Part shown: piece by piece, positions 1-10,063 of the stretch
Numbering within the stretch: the first letter of the stretch is position 1
Layout: every line of letters starts with the position of its first letter
Source: Udeniomyces pyricola
Lineage: Eukaryota; Basidiomycota; Tremellomycetes; Cystofilobasidiales; Mrakiaceae
DNA length: 64,000 bases
Direction: 5' to 3'
Assembly (NCBI GenBank): GCA_039545295.1
Contig: BCIK01000010.1
Location: 794,304-858,303, forward strand
Program-made: the position numbers and the translations under genes
Notes under the pieces: model-generated
What the model saw: only the letters and a program-made list of their open reading frames with translations
The model's database searches: none
Told to the model about the DNA's origin: nothing

Positions 1-794
1 CGTCCAGACCTCTCATATTCAGTGGGAGTCGTCGCCAGACACAACGCCGACCCTCGAGCAATCCACTGGGCCGCAATCAAGCGCATTCTTCGCTACTTTC
101 TTGACGCCTTGTTCCCGTTCGAGGATTTCGTCCGCGTCTACTTTGCCCATGGAAGCCTTGAATGTTAGGTCAGGAACGTGGCCCATTCTCTCGACCATCC
201 GCTATCATATGTGTGCCCCTGGATACTTACAGAAAAAAAAGGTCAACATCGACCCCTCGATCTTTGGCTTGTCACGGACTGTCTGAAAACGTCGCGTCAT
301 TTACTCAGCATTTGCCTTCTCGATCTCACTGATGACTTTTGAAACAGGCCCGTCTCCAGATTTTCTTACTGTGTGCAAGCCATGAACTCACGGACTTCCA
401 AGGCGGCCACTGTCTGTTCACTCTCGGCGGACGGACCGACTCACCTCTCGTCGAAGCTTGGACCGATGCAGACTACGCGGGAGATCACGACACTCGCCGC
501 TCTACCACTGGTTTCGTCATCAACGTGCATGGAAGCCCTATCATCTGGTCCAGCCGTCGACAACGCTCCATCACACGATCGTCCCACGAGTCAGAGTATA
601 TCGCGCTCTCTCAAGGATGCCAGAATCTGCTCTGGGTCCTCAAGCTCCTTCGACAGGTCCATTACAACACATCAACTGTCACAGTCCATGTCGACAACCA
701 AGGCACGATCGAAACAACACGTAACGGCAATCATTCCGAACGAACGAAACATATCGACATCGCTTACAAGTACGGTCGAGAGTGTTACGATTAG
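1..794 (+). mobile_element. Degenerate Ty1/copia retrotransposon fragment (RT-RNase H connection and RNase H)
   Basis: Bases 1-108 translate in frame 1 to the typical copia segment just after the reverse transcriptase (RPDLSYSVGVVAR, then KRILRYF). After about 275 bases of unrelated sequence, coding similarity resumes near 390 and continues to 783 with the RNase H core: WTDADYAGD, RRSTTGFV, WSSRRQRS, SSHESEYIALSQ, VDNQGTIE and KHIDIAYKYGRE. The frame stops at 792-794. The integrase and most of the reverse transcriptase lie outside the window or are lost, and the 3' end of the polyprotein is missing. This is a dead copy: it has a stop after position 178, the internal insertion and no open full-length frame. 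I could not define a 3' LTR with certainty; AT-rich sequence at about 830-1000 containing TATATAGC could be a remnant. Confidence 0.85.
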
Positions 795-2438
795 CTGCTT
801 CCCGGTATGAGTCTTGGGACTTGTGGATCAGAGGTATTGCATTGATTGATGTAGCTAGAGGTAGAAAATATTACAGGCTTATATAGCTGAAGAGAAAGGT
901 CCATAGAAGATTCCAAGATGTTCCATGGATGAGTAATACAAAGAGCTAAAAATAGATTCCGCGTGGAATGTTCCATTCTGACTAAGCTCCCTTCCTCCGA
1001 CGCCACAGCCCCTTACTCCCATTCCATGTCCGCTCTCTCGTCGCCACAATGCCTATTCTCAACAGCTTCATCCCTGCCGCTTCATCCTTGCCACTCAATC
1101 TTTTGCCACTTCATCCTCGCCACTCGCTTCTCTCTGCCTCTGAGACCTCATACCGCTTCATCAACACTCCACTACCGCTTCATCCCTTCTTCGCCACCAC
1201 CTCTCTCACCACACTTTCACCTGCCGGGTCCAACAACGAACTTCCTGTCCCACACATTGAGGATGATTTACGTGCATTCGGTCAGGAATCCATCTGTCCA
1301 TTCATCCTATCCTGCTCACAAACCGTCTGAACACCCTCCCAAATGACTGCCAACTTCGCCTTGGCGTCGTCCGATGTTGCCACAACTTTTTAGCTCAACT
1401 CGGCGGCCAACGCGAGACCCATAATCTGTTGCGCCGACAGTGAAATTTCAACGCCCACCACGCGCTATGTCCAATCATTTGCCGACGTCGATCCAGAGCA
1501 CCACATTGTCACGATTGCCACAATGAGATACCGGTTTGCTGGCTTTCTCCTGTCTTTATACTTCCTCTATCCTTTCTTCATTCTCTTCTTCATCAAATCA
1601 TGACTCTCATCAGCTCTTATCTTGTCATGTTGCCACTCTACGACCTATCTTGTGATGCGTTCACCTTTCCAATCGTTTTGATCGATGGCAGATCAGTCTC
1701 CTCGTACTTGACCCGATATATTGCTTGTACGCTTTCGCGCGGGATCTGCCGGGCTTATTTCTTCCTTTTTCCGCGGCTTCCCGCGGAAATAAATCCCGCG
1801 CCTGGACAGCGGAATCTGCGAAGTTTTCCGCGCGACCGTCAACCCCAGCAAATTTGCCGACAACGACATTTGAGAATCATACGAGCCCATGAATCGGTAC
1901 AGTAGGTAACTTGAATGCTAATATCAGCCGCACAAAAGTGATGTAGTCGTGTAGCATCCTACAGAGAGAGTGTAGAACTTCGATATCATTTCTATGTGCA
2001 AGCTCATTTGCAGGCTGCCCAGGCTCGCTTTCTTGCTTGCTCATTTGCTTTCCAGTCCGATGATAGACAAGAGAAGATCATACATAGCACATAAAAAGAG
2101 GCTAGACAATCAAGAGAGGTGATAGATACACGAAAAAGTAGAAGATACAGGGGCAAGGTAGGAAAGGCCGCGTGTGCAAGCGCTGTAATTGAGGCACATG
2201 TTAGCGTCCAATCTGATTACGTCCAGACAAGACTTGTACGACGAGGGCGCGAGAAACAACGTGTGAAAAGGTGTAGAGGATACATACATGGGTGTGTCAA
2301 GCAGAAAGTGGTAACAGGAGAACTTCGGTTTAACTAGCAGACCAAAGATAGAACGGAACTCACAAGGCATATGGACAAACTGTGACAGGATGATGAAGAT
2401 TGGAATGGAGCGTACATGTCGAACCTCATCCGCCATCT
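795..2438. other. Gene-poor stretch, probably degenerate repeat DNA
   Basis: There is no reading frame with domain similarity or plausible splicing. The region holds pyrimidine-rich sequence (about 1000-1350), the CCGCGG hairpin cluster at about 1764-1833, and possibly the LTR remnant of the copia fragment at its left end. Short open frames here have no recognisable features. Confidence 0.5.
1764..1833. repeat. CCGCGG hairpin module, copy 1
   Basis: A perfect 9-base stem TTTCCGCGG (1768-1776) with a CTTC loop pairs with CCGCGGAAA (1781-1789). It is followed by CCCGCGCCTGGACAGCGGAAT and a further TTTTCCGCG. The arrangement, including the CTG(G)ACAGCGGA word, recurs at about 3806-3866. It looks like a small dispersed structured repeat, since both copies lie in the repeat-rich left end. 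Its function is unknown. Confidence 0.55.
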
Positions 2439-2940
2439 TCATGGCGTTGCCTTCAGCGTGGTACTTGGCCTTATCAAGATTGAGGTGTCGCACCGCGTCT
2501 CGAATGGCCCTCTATATGACTGTGGAACGTAGACAAACTCCATCAGCACTCCCACGAGACGCTCATCTTGCAACCAAGCGAGACTTATCAGAAGCTTGCT
2601 GTAATTCGGATCGGACAGGTTGAGAACAGCTGCAAGTTTATAGTCTCGGTTATTGTAGCCTTTGGGTTTCTTCATCGCGACAGGGCTGGAAGGTCGATTC
2701 TTCTCCGCTTGTTTGTGTTTCGGTCGTTCAACCTGCTGCTTCAGGTCATGGATCTTGTGAGCCTGTTCGACGAGCTTGTCTAAAAGGGTCATAGGTTGAG
2801 GAGACAAGCCTAGAAATGGGGGGAGGAAGGTTGGGTACCGATCGGGATTCACCTGCATTGGCCTGAGCCTCCGCTTGAGTCTGTCCCTCTTTGGCCTTCT
2901 TGGCGGCCTTGCGTGCGGCCTTCTGACCTGGAGTGGTCAT
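2439..2940 (-). CDS. Unrecognised lysine-rich protein, possibly degenerate
   Basis: A start at 2940 opens a very basic N-terminus (MTTPGQKAARKAAKKAKEG). A probable intron lies between about 2852 and 2782, after which a predicted coiled coil continues (DKLVEQAHKIHDLKQQ), followed by a segment around KGYNNRDYKLAAVLNLSDPNY and LISLAWLQDERLVGVLME. Immediately downstream the sense-looking continuation (AIRDAVRHLNLDKAKYHAEGN) lies in a different frame. Reaching it requires an intron of only about 29 bases or a frameshift. I do not recognise the family. Given its position beside the copia fragment it may be part of a mobile element or a decaying gene. The exact 3' end is not known and could reach about 2380. 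Confidence 0.35.
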
Positions 2941-4367
2941 TGTGGTGATACGGTAGTGGACCTGTTGGGATCAATACATGCATGGAGGGAACGGATTAGT
3001 TGGGTTGTTGTGACTCGATATGAGGGATAAAACTATAACCCTGTCCCCAAAGAACAAATCGTAGAACAATCTGATAACAAACGTCTCTACCCCCACTGTA
3101 GAATTTTGGTTAGCCGTTTTGTCTTCAACCAACACCGTGACTTGCCCGCTCTTGAGTTCTCGAATGACGGAATTCCCGAGCCTCCCATCTACCTCCATCA
3201 CTTGCAGGGAGCCGACCTAGCGCCAGATCCCCAGCGTGACCCGTCCGGAGCGAGGAGAGCCAACGGGCCCGACCTTGACCAGCAGCCCTTTGGAGATCTG
3301 TCTGGAGGAGATGAAAATGATCAAGACCCGGCAGAAGGAGATGAATGCTGCTCCTGCCCGATGGGATACAGATAGGGAAGAAGGTGATTGGGACCGTGAT
3401 GTTCGAAGAGATTGGGATCGAGCTCGCCAGAAATCGCCAGGGGCCAGCGACGAGTCTGAGAGCGGAGCAAATGAGGACGAGGACGAGCTGGAAGAGCTAA
3501 AGGAGATGATGGAGCAGCTCAAAAGGGACTATCCAAATGTACCCTTTTGTTATACTGGGTCTGTTTTGACCTTATTTCATGAACATCTTTTATATATATA
3601 TTTTTTTGCTTCAATCTTACTTTTTTTTTTGGCTCAAATCATGTACACTACGATGATTCATCATTCTTTCGAGCGTTATATTACCATCTAGCTTGTTTTG
3701 AGGCTCGTGCGGACGCTACACAAGCGGCAGAAATCTGTGGGAACCACGTTCAGAATTCGATGTACATGATTATATATAAAATAGTACGCTTACGCAGAAA
3801 CGGCATTTTCCGCGGTCTGACAGCGGAAAGCTTCAGATTCCGCGTTTCGGACGCGGAAATTCCGCGTTGCTCATTTCCATAGTGGTACTGTCTGTATAAG
3901 TATCGAATCAACCATTCACTTGACTACATTACTGCTCAGCACGACCGCAAACCTCTCCTCACCTTTCGACCTGCTCCCACAAGCCACAGACTCTCCATCT
4001 GAGTTGATTATCAATCTCCACCCTGTCTTGAGCAGCGGTCTAGCAACTCGCTGGGTCCCCTTAAGACCCAACTGGGCTTTCAAGTCGATACGAAGTCTTC
4101 GTTAACCCGCAAGCTCATGAGTTTCGGCGCGACGTTGATGAGCGCGTGCGCTGCCGTACATTCGCGGCGTACCGTTCTTGTACCGATCATGCTGAGCGCC
4201 CGTTCCGAGCGAAAGCATGTTATCGTCGCCATACTATTATCAACCTCCATAGATACATACATACACCTGTGGGCCGGAACCGCCCGTGCTAAATCAATGA
4301 TACACCTTCAACCGTTACATCGATAGCGTTCGTCATCAAGAGAATCGGAGCAATGAGCGTAAACGCT
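2941..4367. other. Intergenic region with no supported gene
   Basis: A plus-strand frame at 3236-3691 encodes an acidic, charge-clustered peptide (segments such as DESESGANEDEDELEELKE) that could be an exon, but no start, splice partners or family could be assigned. AT-rich tracts lie at about 3590-3640. The second CCGCGG hairpin cluster is at 3806-3866. Nothing else was seen up to the alcohol dehydrogenase stop. Confidence 0.4.
3806..3866. repeat. CCGCGG hairpin module, copy 2
   Basis: Two hairpins lie back to back. TTTCCGC (3807-3813) pairs with GCGGAAA (3823-3829), and TTCCGCGT (3838-3845) with a TTCGG loop pairs with ACGCGGAA (3851-3858). A third TTCCGCG half-stem follows. The word CTGACAGCGGA is shared, with one extra G, with the module at about 1764-1833. 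Confidence 0.55.
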
Positions 4368-6611
4368 CTACTGTTCGATGTCGTTGCTGAGAACGAATCG
4401 GTATCGGATGTCGTTCTTCTTGAGGCGCTCGACCGCTTCCTTGGCTTGAGACATAGGCATTTCCTCGATCCAGGGGCTGATCTTCTTGTCTGCCATAAGC
4501 TGAAGCATCGCAACGGCTTCTTTCTTAGACCTAGTATGTTGCATAGAATACCACGCCACGTTAATACAGCACAGCGATGAGCAGCACTTCTGGTACCAAT
4601 TCCGACGCAATACATGAGAAGACGGTATCCGTACCCGATGTGAGAAGAGCCGAAGAAGCTACCATTTCCGGCGAAGGCCTGGGGTTGGATTCCGTCCAAC
4701 GGGTGGTCCGGGAGACCCACACTGACAAATCGTCCGTGGATGTTGAGGACGGGGAGAAGGTCCGACAATGGAAGGCCATGGGCAACATCGACAGTAGAGA
4801 CAATGACTGATCAAGCAATGATCGTAGGAAGGGTCAGACGGAGTTCATCAACCATTTCAGCATAAATCTGACGCCATGAAGCTCATCGAGATGCTGAGCC
4901 AGAACGAAGCGAAGTGCAGGAGAAGTGATAAGACATACGATCAAGCTCCATGGCATGCTTCTCTCCGAACTTCGGATCGTTGGTATTGATGATGTGATCG
5001 GCACCAAGCCTATATAGAGACAGAACCAAACGAGGGAATCATCAGATGGCTTATCAGACGACTTACTGGACGCACATCGTGATCAAGGGATGCGTTGTTT
5101 ATGGGACATCTAGCGCATGCTCACTTCTTGATGTCTTCAATCTTACGCTCAGAATGAGTGAAGGCATAAGTCTCATAGCCGAGGGCTTTTGCGAACATGA
5201 TTCCCTGAGAATTGTGAAACAAATAGCAGCCTCGGATGTTAGCCAGATTGAGTTGTCTTTGTTGTCCGTATAGCAGGCAGTTGCTGCACGTACATAGTGA
5301 CCCAGGCCACCAATTCCGACGCTGCGCTCAGGGTTGAGACGTCCAGGAAAGGAAAAGAGAAGGTGAGGAAGTGGACGAGGATAGTAGACGAAGTAAAATG
5401 CAGTAATATTCAGACCGGTTCATACGCAAGATCTGGAGAATAACTCGACTTACATTCCACTGATTATCGAGTAAGGGGCAAGGATGGAAACATAACGATC
5501 GGTCAATATCAAGCCAATGATGATAACATAAGAGACCAATAAGGCTAAACTGACACTTTATCGCCCTTCTTGGCGTTTCGAACAAGAGGAGAGTACCTTT
5601 AGGAAGCAAGGCATTTATGATCAATTGCCAGCCATCCCTGAGAACTCTTTGAAGCGGAGTTGGGCTTACATAGTCAGCCCAGCGCAAAGAGAACTGGCAG
5701 CAAGTCGGGGCTCCAAGCCATCCGGAATGGGGAACACGAATCGTTCGTGAGTTCGAATAGCGGTCGAATAGCCACCCTGAGCGATGTCGCCGTTCGGAAA
5801 CTTGGAGTTGTAGGTGTCGACCCCCTGAAATCGCCACAACCGAAGTGCCATCTTGAGTAAACCAACCGTTTGGAAGGGAGGAAGGAGAAAGATATACACT
5901 GACGTGCTGGCAGTACTGTTCGTTATCGTTCGAGCAAGCTTTGCAGTCGAAGCAAGCTGAAACTTGAGCGCCAACGCCTGTGAAAGTAAGACGCACACAC
6001 AAGCACGCCGGGATTAGGTGTGATGTGAAGCATGTTGAATGCCTTGAGCAGACAGATTTCAGATGCACTGACCAACAATATCTCCAACTTTGAATTCGGT
6101 CACTGACGATCCCACTTTAGTGACCTTCCCCTGATGAAGTGATGACGTCTGTCAGCTCTGAAGCTTGATGCGTAAGGAAACCAGATGAGTTGCAAGCGAG
6201 TCACGAAACTATTACTTACAACAATCTCGTGGCCGGGAACAACAGGATGGTCTGGGAAGTTCCCCCATCCATTAGTGATCGTATGGATCTGCAAGTTAGC
6301 GCGATGATCATACGTGCGAGTCAGCGAAGTCGTCTCAAACGTGCCAACATGTATTCGTGCGGAACTTACGTCGGATGCGCATACACCGCAATTGGTGATG
6401 GCGATATCGACATCGTAGGGCTCGGCGGTCTTGAGCTTGAAGTCGATGAGCGCAAAGTCGCTCCATTTCTGATCGATTGAGCCAAGCAGCGTAGGAGCGA
6501 ATTGTGATGAGGTTTTGACGTCCGGTCCACCGGCACGAGCAAACGAGGAACATATCGAAGAGGGACGTAGCGCACCTCGGAGTCGTGGATCGCGTAACCT
6601 TTAGCAGACAT
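4368..6611 (-). CDS. ADH6: NADP-dependent alcohol dehydrogenase, cinnamyl-alcohol-dehydrogenase (CAD/ADH6) type
   Basis: A zinc-dependent medium-chain dehydrogenase that reduces a broad range of aldehydes with NADPH in the cytosol. The first exon reads MSAKGYAIHD from 6611. Later exons carry the catalytic-zinc region (NCGVCASD, then HTITNGWGNFPDHPVVPGHEIV), the structural-zinc cysteines (CFDCKACSNDNEQYC), the segment TYNSKFPNGDIAQGGY, and the nucleotide-binding turn GVGGLGHYGIMFAKALG. The C-terminus SHIGSKKEAVAMLQL ... MSQAKEAVERL ... YRFVLSNDIEQ ends at the stop at 4368-4370. These are hallmark segments of yeast Adh6/Adh7 and plant CAD. The gene contains many short introns. The large open frame at 5328-6068 is only introns read together with exons in the wrong frame. 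Length (about 350 residues) fits the family. Physiological substrate is not deducible. Confidence 0.9.
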
Positions 6612-7720
6612 TGTTTGGAAGCTTGGCTTGAGAGGTACGAGATGAAAGTAGGAATGAGAGGGATGAGTGAGAGGAGAGGCCGGTGAGGAAGTGGGAGTGG
6701 GAGGGAGGAGAAAGGAAAAGACCGTGGCCGCTCCACCTTGGGTAACTGTTTGTAACTGGTGCCGATCCGTTTTATCCGGACGGACGGCCCAGGTCGGCCC
6801 GCTTCGAGCCTTTCCGACCTTTCCGATCTCCAGCCAACATGACATGAGCGCATGAACCTGCGTATCTACGTCATGCACCATGCCGCTCGTTGATCGACGA
6901 TCCTCTCATCGGCGAATGTCCAGCGTCTGACGCCTGTTGCATGTCGAGCTCTACCGGTCCGAGATCCGAGTCTTGTCAATCACAGTAATTCATGTCAGTG
7001 ACAGCTGTTATGTACAATCCAGGTACTGTATTCTTTCCTGCCCCAACGCGCCTGCCGGCTATTGCCAGCTGCTGCCAGTGACATTTCGTCAATTACTCGA
7101 ATTCTGGTCGATCTGTTCGCAAGATAAGAGGCTAGCAAGCACGAAAACTTTCATTCAAGGAAATGTTGCTTCCGCGGGTGTGTCCAGCGCTTGTATATGT
7201 AGATGCGCGCGGTATATATATATATATATATACACGCCCCGGAAAGAGTACGAGTTGTATGTTACAGGTGCTCTAGTTGATCACCCGGCCCACGTATTAG
7301 TACCAACTGTTACATAGCAATGCCACGAGTGAGTCAACATAATGCGGATCTATGCTGGCAAGAGTTCTGACATAACGTCTGTCGAGTCAAGTTAACGTTT
7401 TGAGACGGATTATACATCTACGCGCGCAACCAAAGAGGTAGCCGATAAGACGAAGAGGTTGCGTACGCTTTGCCTGTACCATCAATGTTGCCGTACGTCT
7501 CGACGTGGATGTTAGAACGTTGAAACCGCTCACCAGCCATGAAACGAAATTCAGTTTCTAGATTGAAGCACTAAGCAGGGCGCAGAAGTCTGATGAGGTA
7601 CTCCAACGTGACACTGATCGAGTTGCGACGCAGCAGGTCAGAATGACATCGGACCTTCTATATTCAATATGTATTGATACTAGAGTACAAAAGTTGCGAA
7701 GGCCATCATATGATATCTAA
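6612..7720. other. Intergenic region with (TA)10 microsatellite
   Basis: This covers the upstream region of the alcohol dehydrogenase and the downstream region of DSC3, both minus strand. A pure TA repeat of 20 bases lies at 7213-7232. No coding region or RNA gene was recognised. Confidence 0.6.
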
Positions 7721-9242
7721 TCATGATGCAAGCAGTCTTAGAGATCCAAAACCCCAATTCAGCACCAAACCGATCAAGAGCGAGATTTGCATTTTGGTCC
7801 TGCAATGATCACAAGAGGACATCAGTACCGTTACCTGACAGCAGTGCCGGAACAGGGGACTTGATGACTCACGAGAAGACTATACTTTGACCAATTTCGT
7901 CACGCAAGCCGGGGCTTAGGAAAGAATGGGAGGAATGCTCGCCCCAGAAAAACAGAGGCGAGAGAGGGAAAAGAAACGATACGAATAGACCCTGTAAAAG
8001 TGTATAGTATCGGCCAGGCGCGTTTCGGGCTAAGGGATTGAGACGAGACAAACAAGTATGCAGATAACATGCCGCCACGACGGGGAAAGATTGGAAAGGG
8101 AAGGAGAGGGCAGAACCAGACACGAAAGGATCCCGGACGATCGTCAATGACTTTCTACTTTGGGAAATTTGCTTCTTGTAAGGCAATCGTTCCGAAATGA
8201 CCGAGGTAGACGTACGATCCGCTTCTGGTGCGAGAGAACCGTCGAGAAATCGTTCCTCAAGCTCTTGAGCAGAAGTTAAGTCGACTTCGAAGGGCACGCA
8301 AAGCTGTCAGGATGTATAGCCAACATACCAAACCGCAAAACACGGGTCCAAATAGCCAGTACGTACTGTCATCTCCTTCACCATGGAACTGACGACGCAT
8401 TGCGATGACGTCCTCCTCGGTCATGTTGGCAGTAGAGCGCAGAAGATCAAATCCGCGCAATGGTGGTTGATCGCCATTCTTTCATCGGTTGTTGCGCGAT
8501 ATGATGAAACCAGGTAGCATCCACACGAGGGTCAGGAATCTGCATGCGTACATGGACAAATCTCAGTAGGTCAATCTCGAATCGTAAATAGGGTCAACGC
8601 TTACAACCGCGTCCTCGTCTGTCCGGCCGTGTAGCGTCCCTTCCGTGACTTCCGCTGCTTCGCCGTCTTGAGGCAAGCCGACCGAACATTGAAGCCAAAC
8701 CCTTCGCATATCGCTTGCCGGAAGCTGTGACTCAATGTCTGATTCGGGGTTGGAAATGGTATAATGCTTGAGCCGAGTCTTTCGCAGAATAGCTGGAACG
8801 ACTTGGCTGGAAGGGGATAGAATGCGTCCAGAATGAATGAGACGAAGGGTTCGAGACGAAAGATCTGGGCGAAGGGCTCTGATCTTGATACGTCACAAAA
8901 GATCACAGGGTCTGAGAATCTTAATCAGCGACCCGAATCGTTCGGTTGAGCACTCGGGATCACGAGCTAATCACTTACCCGGGATAGGAGCAACTTGCCT
9001 GTCTCGAACTGATCGGGGAGCATGAGATCGAGATCGGGAGAGCCCTCGGTGAAGCGGATCGTCAATGAGAAGATTGTCTCCCTAAGCTCGTCAGTGGAAG
9101 GTACATTTGCATCCTTCGGCTGGCATGAGCCTTTCCGTTGTTTTTCCAGGGCCCGTAGTGACGAAAGAGAGGGAGTGGATTGAGGAGGTATTGGGTTCGG
9201 AACATGAACCATAGATGCTGGCGAAGCAGCTGATGCATGCAT
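7721..9242 (-). CDS. DSC3: Dsc E3 ubiquitin ligase complex subunit 3 homologue
   Basis: Membrane subunit of the Golgi Dsc ubiquitin ligase, which in fission yeast is needed for cleavage of the sterol regulator SREBP and in other yeasts for Golgi/endosome protein quality control. The N-terminus has a ubiquitin-like domain: LTIRFTEGSPDLDLML at about 9070-9020, then a spliced exon with TLRLIHSGRILSP. Next comes the DUF2407 part: VWLQCSVGLPQDGE, LRGFDLLRSTANMTEEDVIAMRRQF, and LEERFLDGS. The C-terminus has two hydrophobic segments, GRYYTLLQGLFVSFLFPLSP and, in the last exon, ISLLIGLVLNWGFGS, ending at the stop at 7721-7723. The chosen start is the first ATG of the N-terminal exon (9240-9242). One internal splice site (about 8280-8375) is uncertain. 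Longer open frames overlapping these exons in other frames are shadows. Confidence 0.82.
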
Positions 9243-10063
9243 GGTCGGATGAGACGGCGGGAGGACGATTGTTTGTGATCTCAAGTATGAGGAGAGAGTA
9301 ACAAGGAATGAAAGGAAGAGATGAGGGAGGGGGGAAGACAAGGGGGGATGGATAGGGGATGGCTGCAATGGATGCGTTCGATCAGGCGGATCTGAGATCT
9401 GAGATCTAACTATCTGTCACGTAATGTCACGACTGCGATGGATGCAGCTCCGGTCTTCGTTCGTTCGCTTGCACGGATATCATCATAGCGTGATTTCCAC
9501 GCATATGCGTCCCTTAGTCGACCCCAGCAGTCGGATCAGCTTTTTTTTTCGTGCAGAGTTCTCCGGCCGATGAGGCTGGTTGTGACTTTAGGCACTAACT
9601 CTCAGAGTCAGGCTGATCCGCGCTGATTATCAGGGCCCAGAGGGGGGGGGGGGGGAGGGGGGCCCGGGGGGGGGGGGGGGGGAAGGAGCTCCTCGAGCAG
9701 CGTCCGGCTGGACCAATAGCAAGCACGATCAGCGCCGCTAATTAGAATCAGTAACAACTCTGAGATTCACTTTTGAAGGGAATATTCACTATGTTGCAAC
9801 ATGCTGGCTTTGGACCTTGGAAGCTTGGAGCTTTGTACCTGGTGTGTTGCTTTAAGCCCGCGGTCTGCCTACGCATCTCCCTTATCTCCGGTCGCGGACG
9901 TCGGAGCTCGGAACGATGAACCGTACTAGAGCATGGCCTCTGAGCATTGGTCTCATCTCTTGCTCAGTTCAGACTTTCGCTCGCAACTCTCAGATCCCCA
10001 ACTCCCATCCCTCTGTCACCACTTGTCACAGCTTCTTAGCCTTCGCCGTACCCTCAATCTACC
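9243..10063. promoter_or_regulatory. Shared divergent promoter region of DSC3 and the SDR gene, with G-tracts
   Basis: This is the divergent upstream region of two genes. It contains runs of 14 G (9642-9655) and 17 G (9666-9682) separated by AGGGGGGCCC, which could form quadruplex structures or be imprecisely sequenced. The pyrimidine-rich sequence just before 10064 is typical of fungal transcription start regions. No gene lies inside; open frames starting near 9916 and 9933 are not in the reductase frame. Confidence 0.5.

Noticed and set aside
833..1000. 3' LTR of the copia element
   Set aside because: Has a TATA-like TATATAGC and lies at about the right place, but no matching 5' LTR, polypurine tract or clear TG...CA ends could be fixed within the window.
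3236..3691. Acidic 151-codon plus-strand frame
   Set aside because: Could be an exon, but there is no recognisable domain, no clear splice partners and an overlapping frame of equal length; not enough to call a gene.
5328..6068. 246-codon open frame on the minus strand inside the alcohol dehydrogenase gene
   Set aside because: Only its segment with CFDCKACSNDNEQYC matches the real protein; the rest is intron or out-of-frame exon sequence.
7213..7232. (TA)10 run considered as a regulatory TATA element
   Set aside because: It is a simple microsatellite lying between two minus-strand genes, hundreds of bases from either start.
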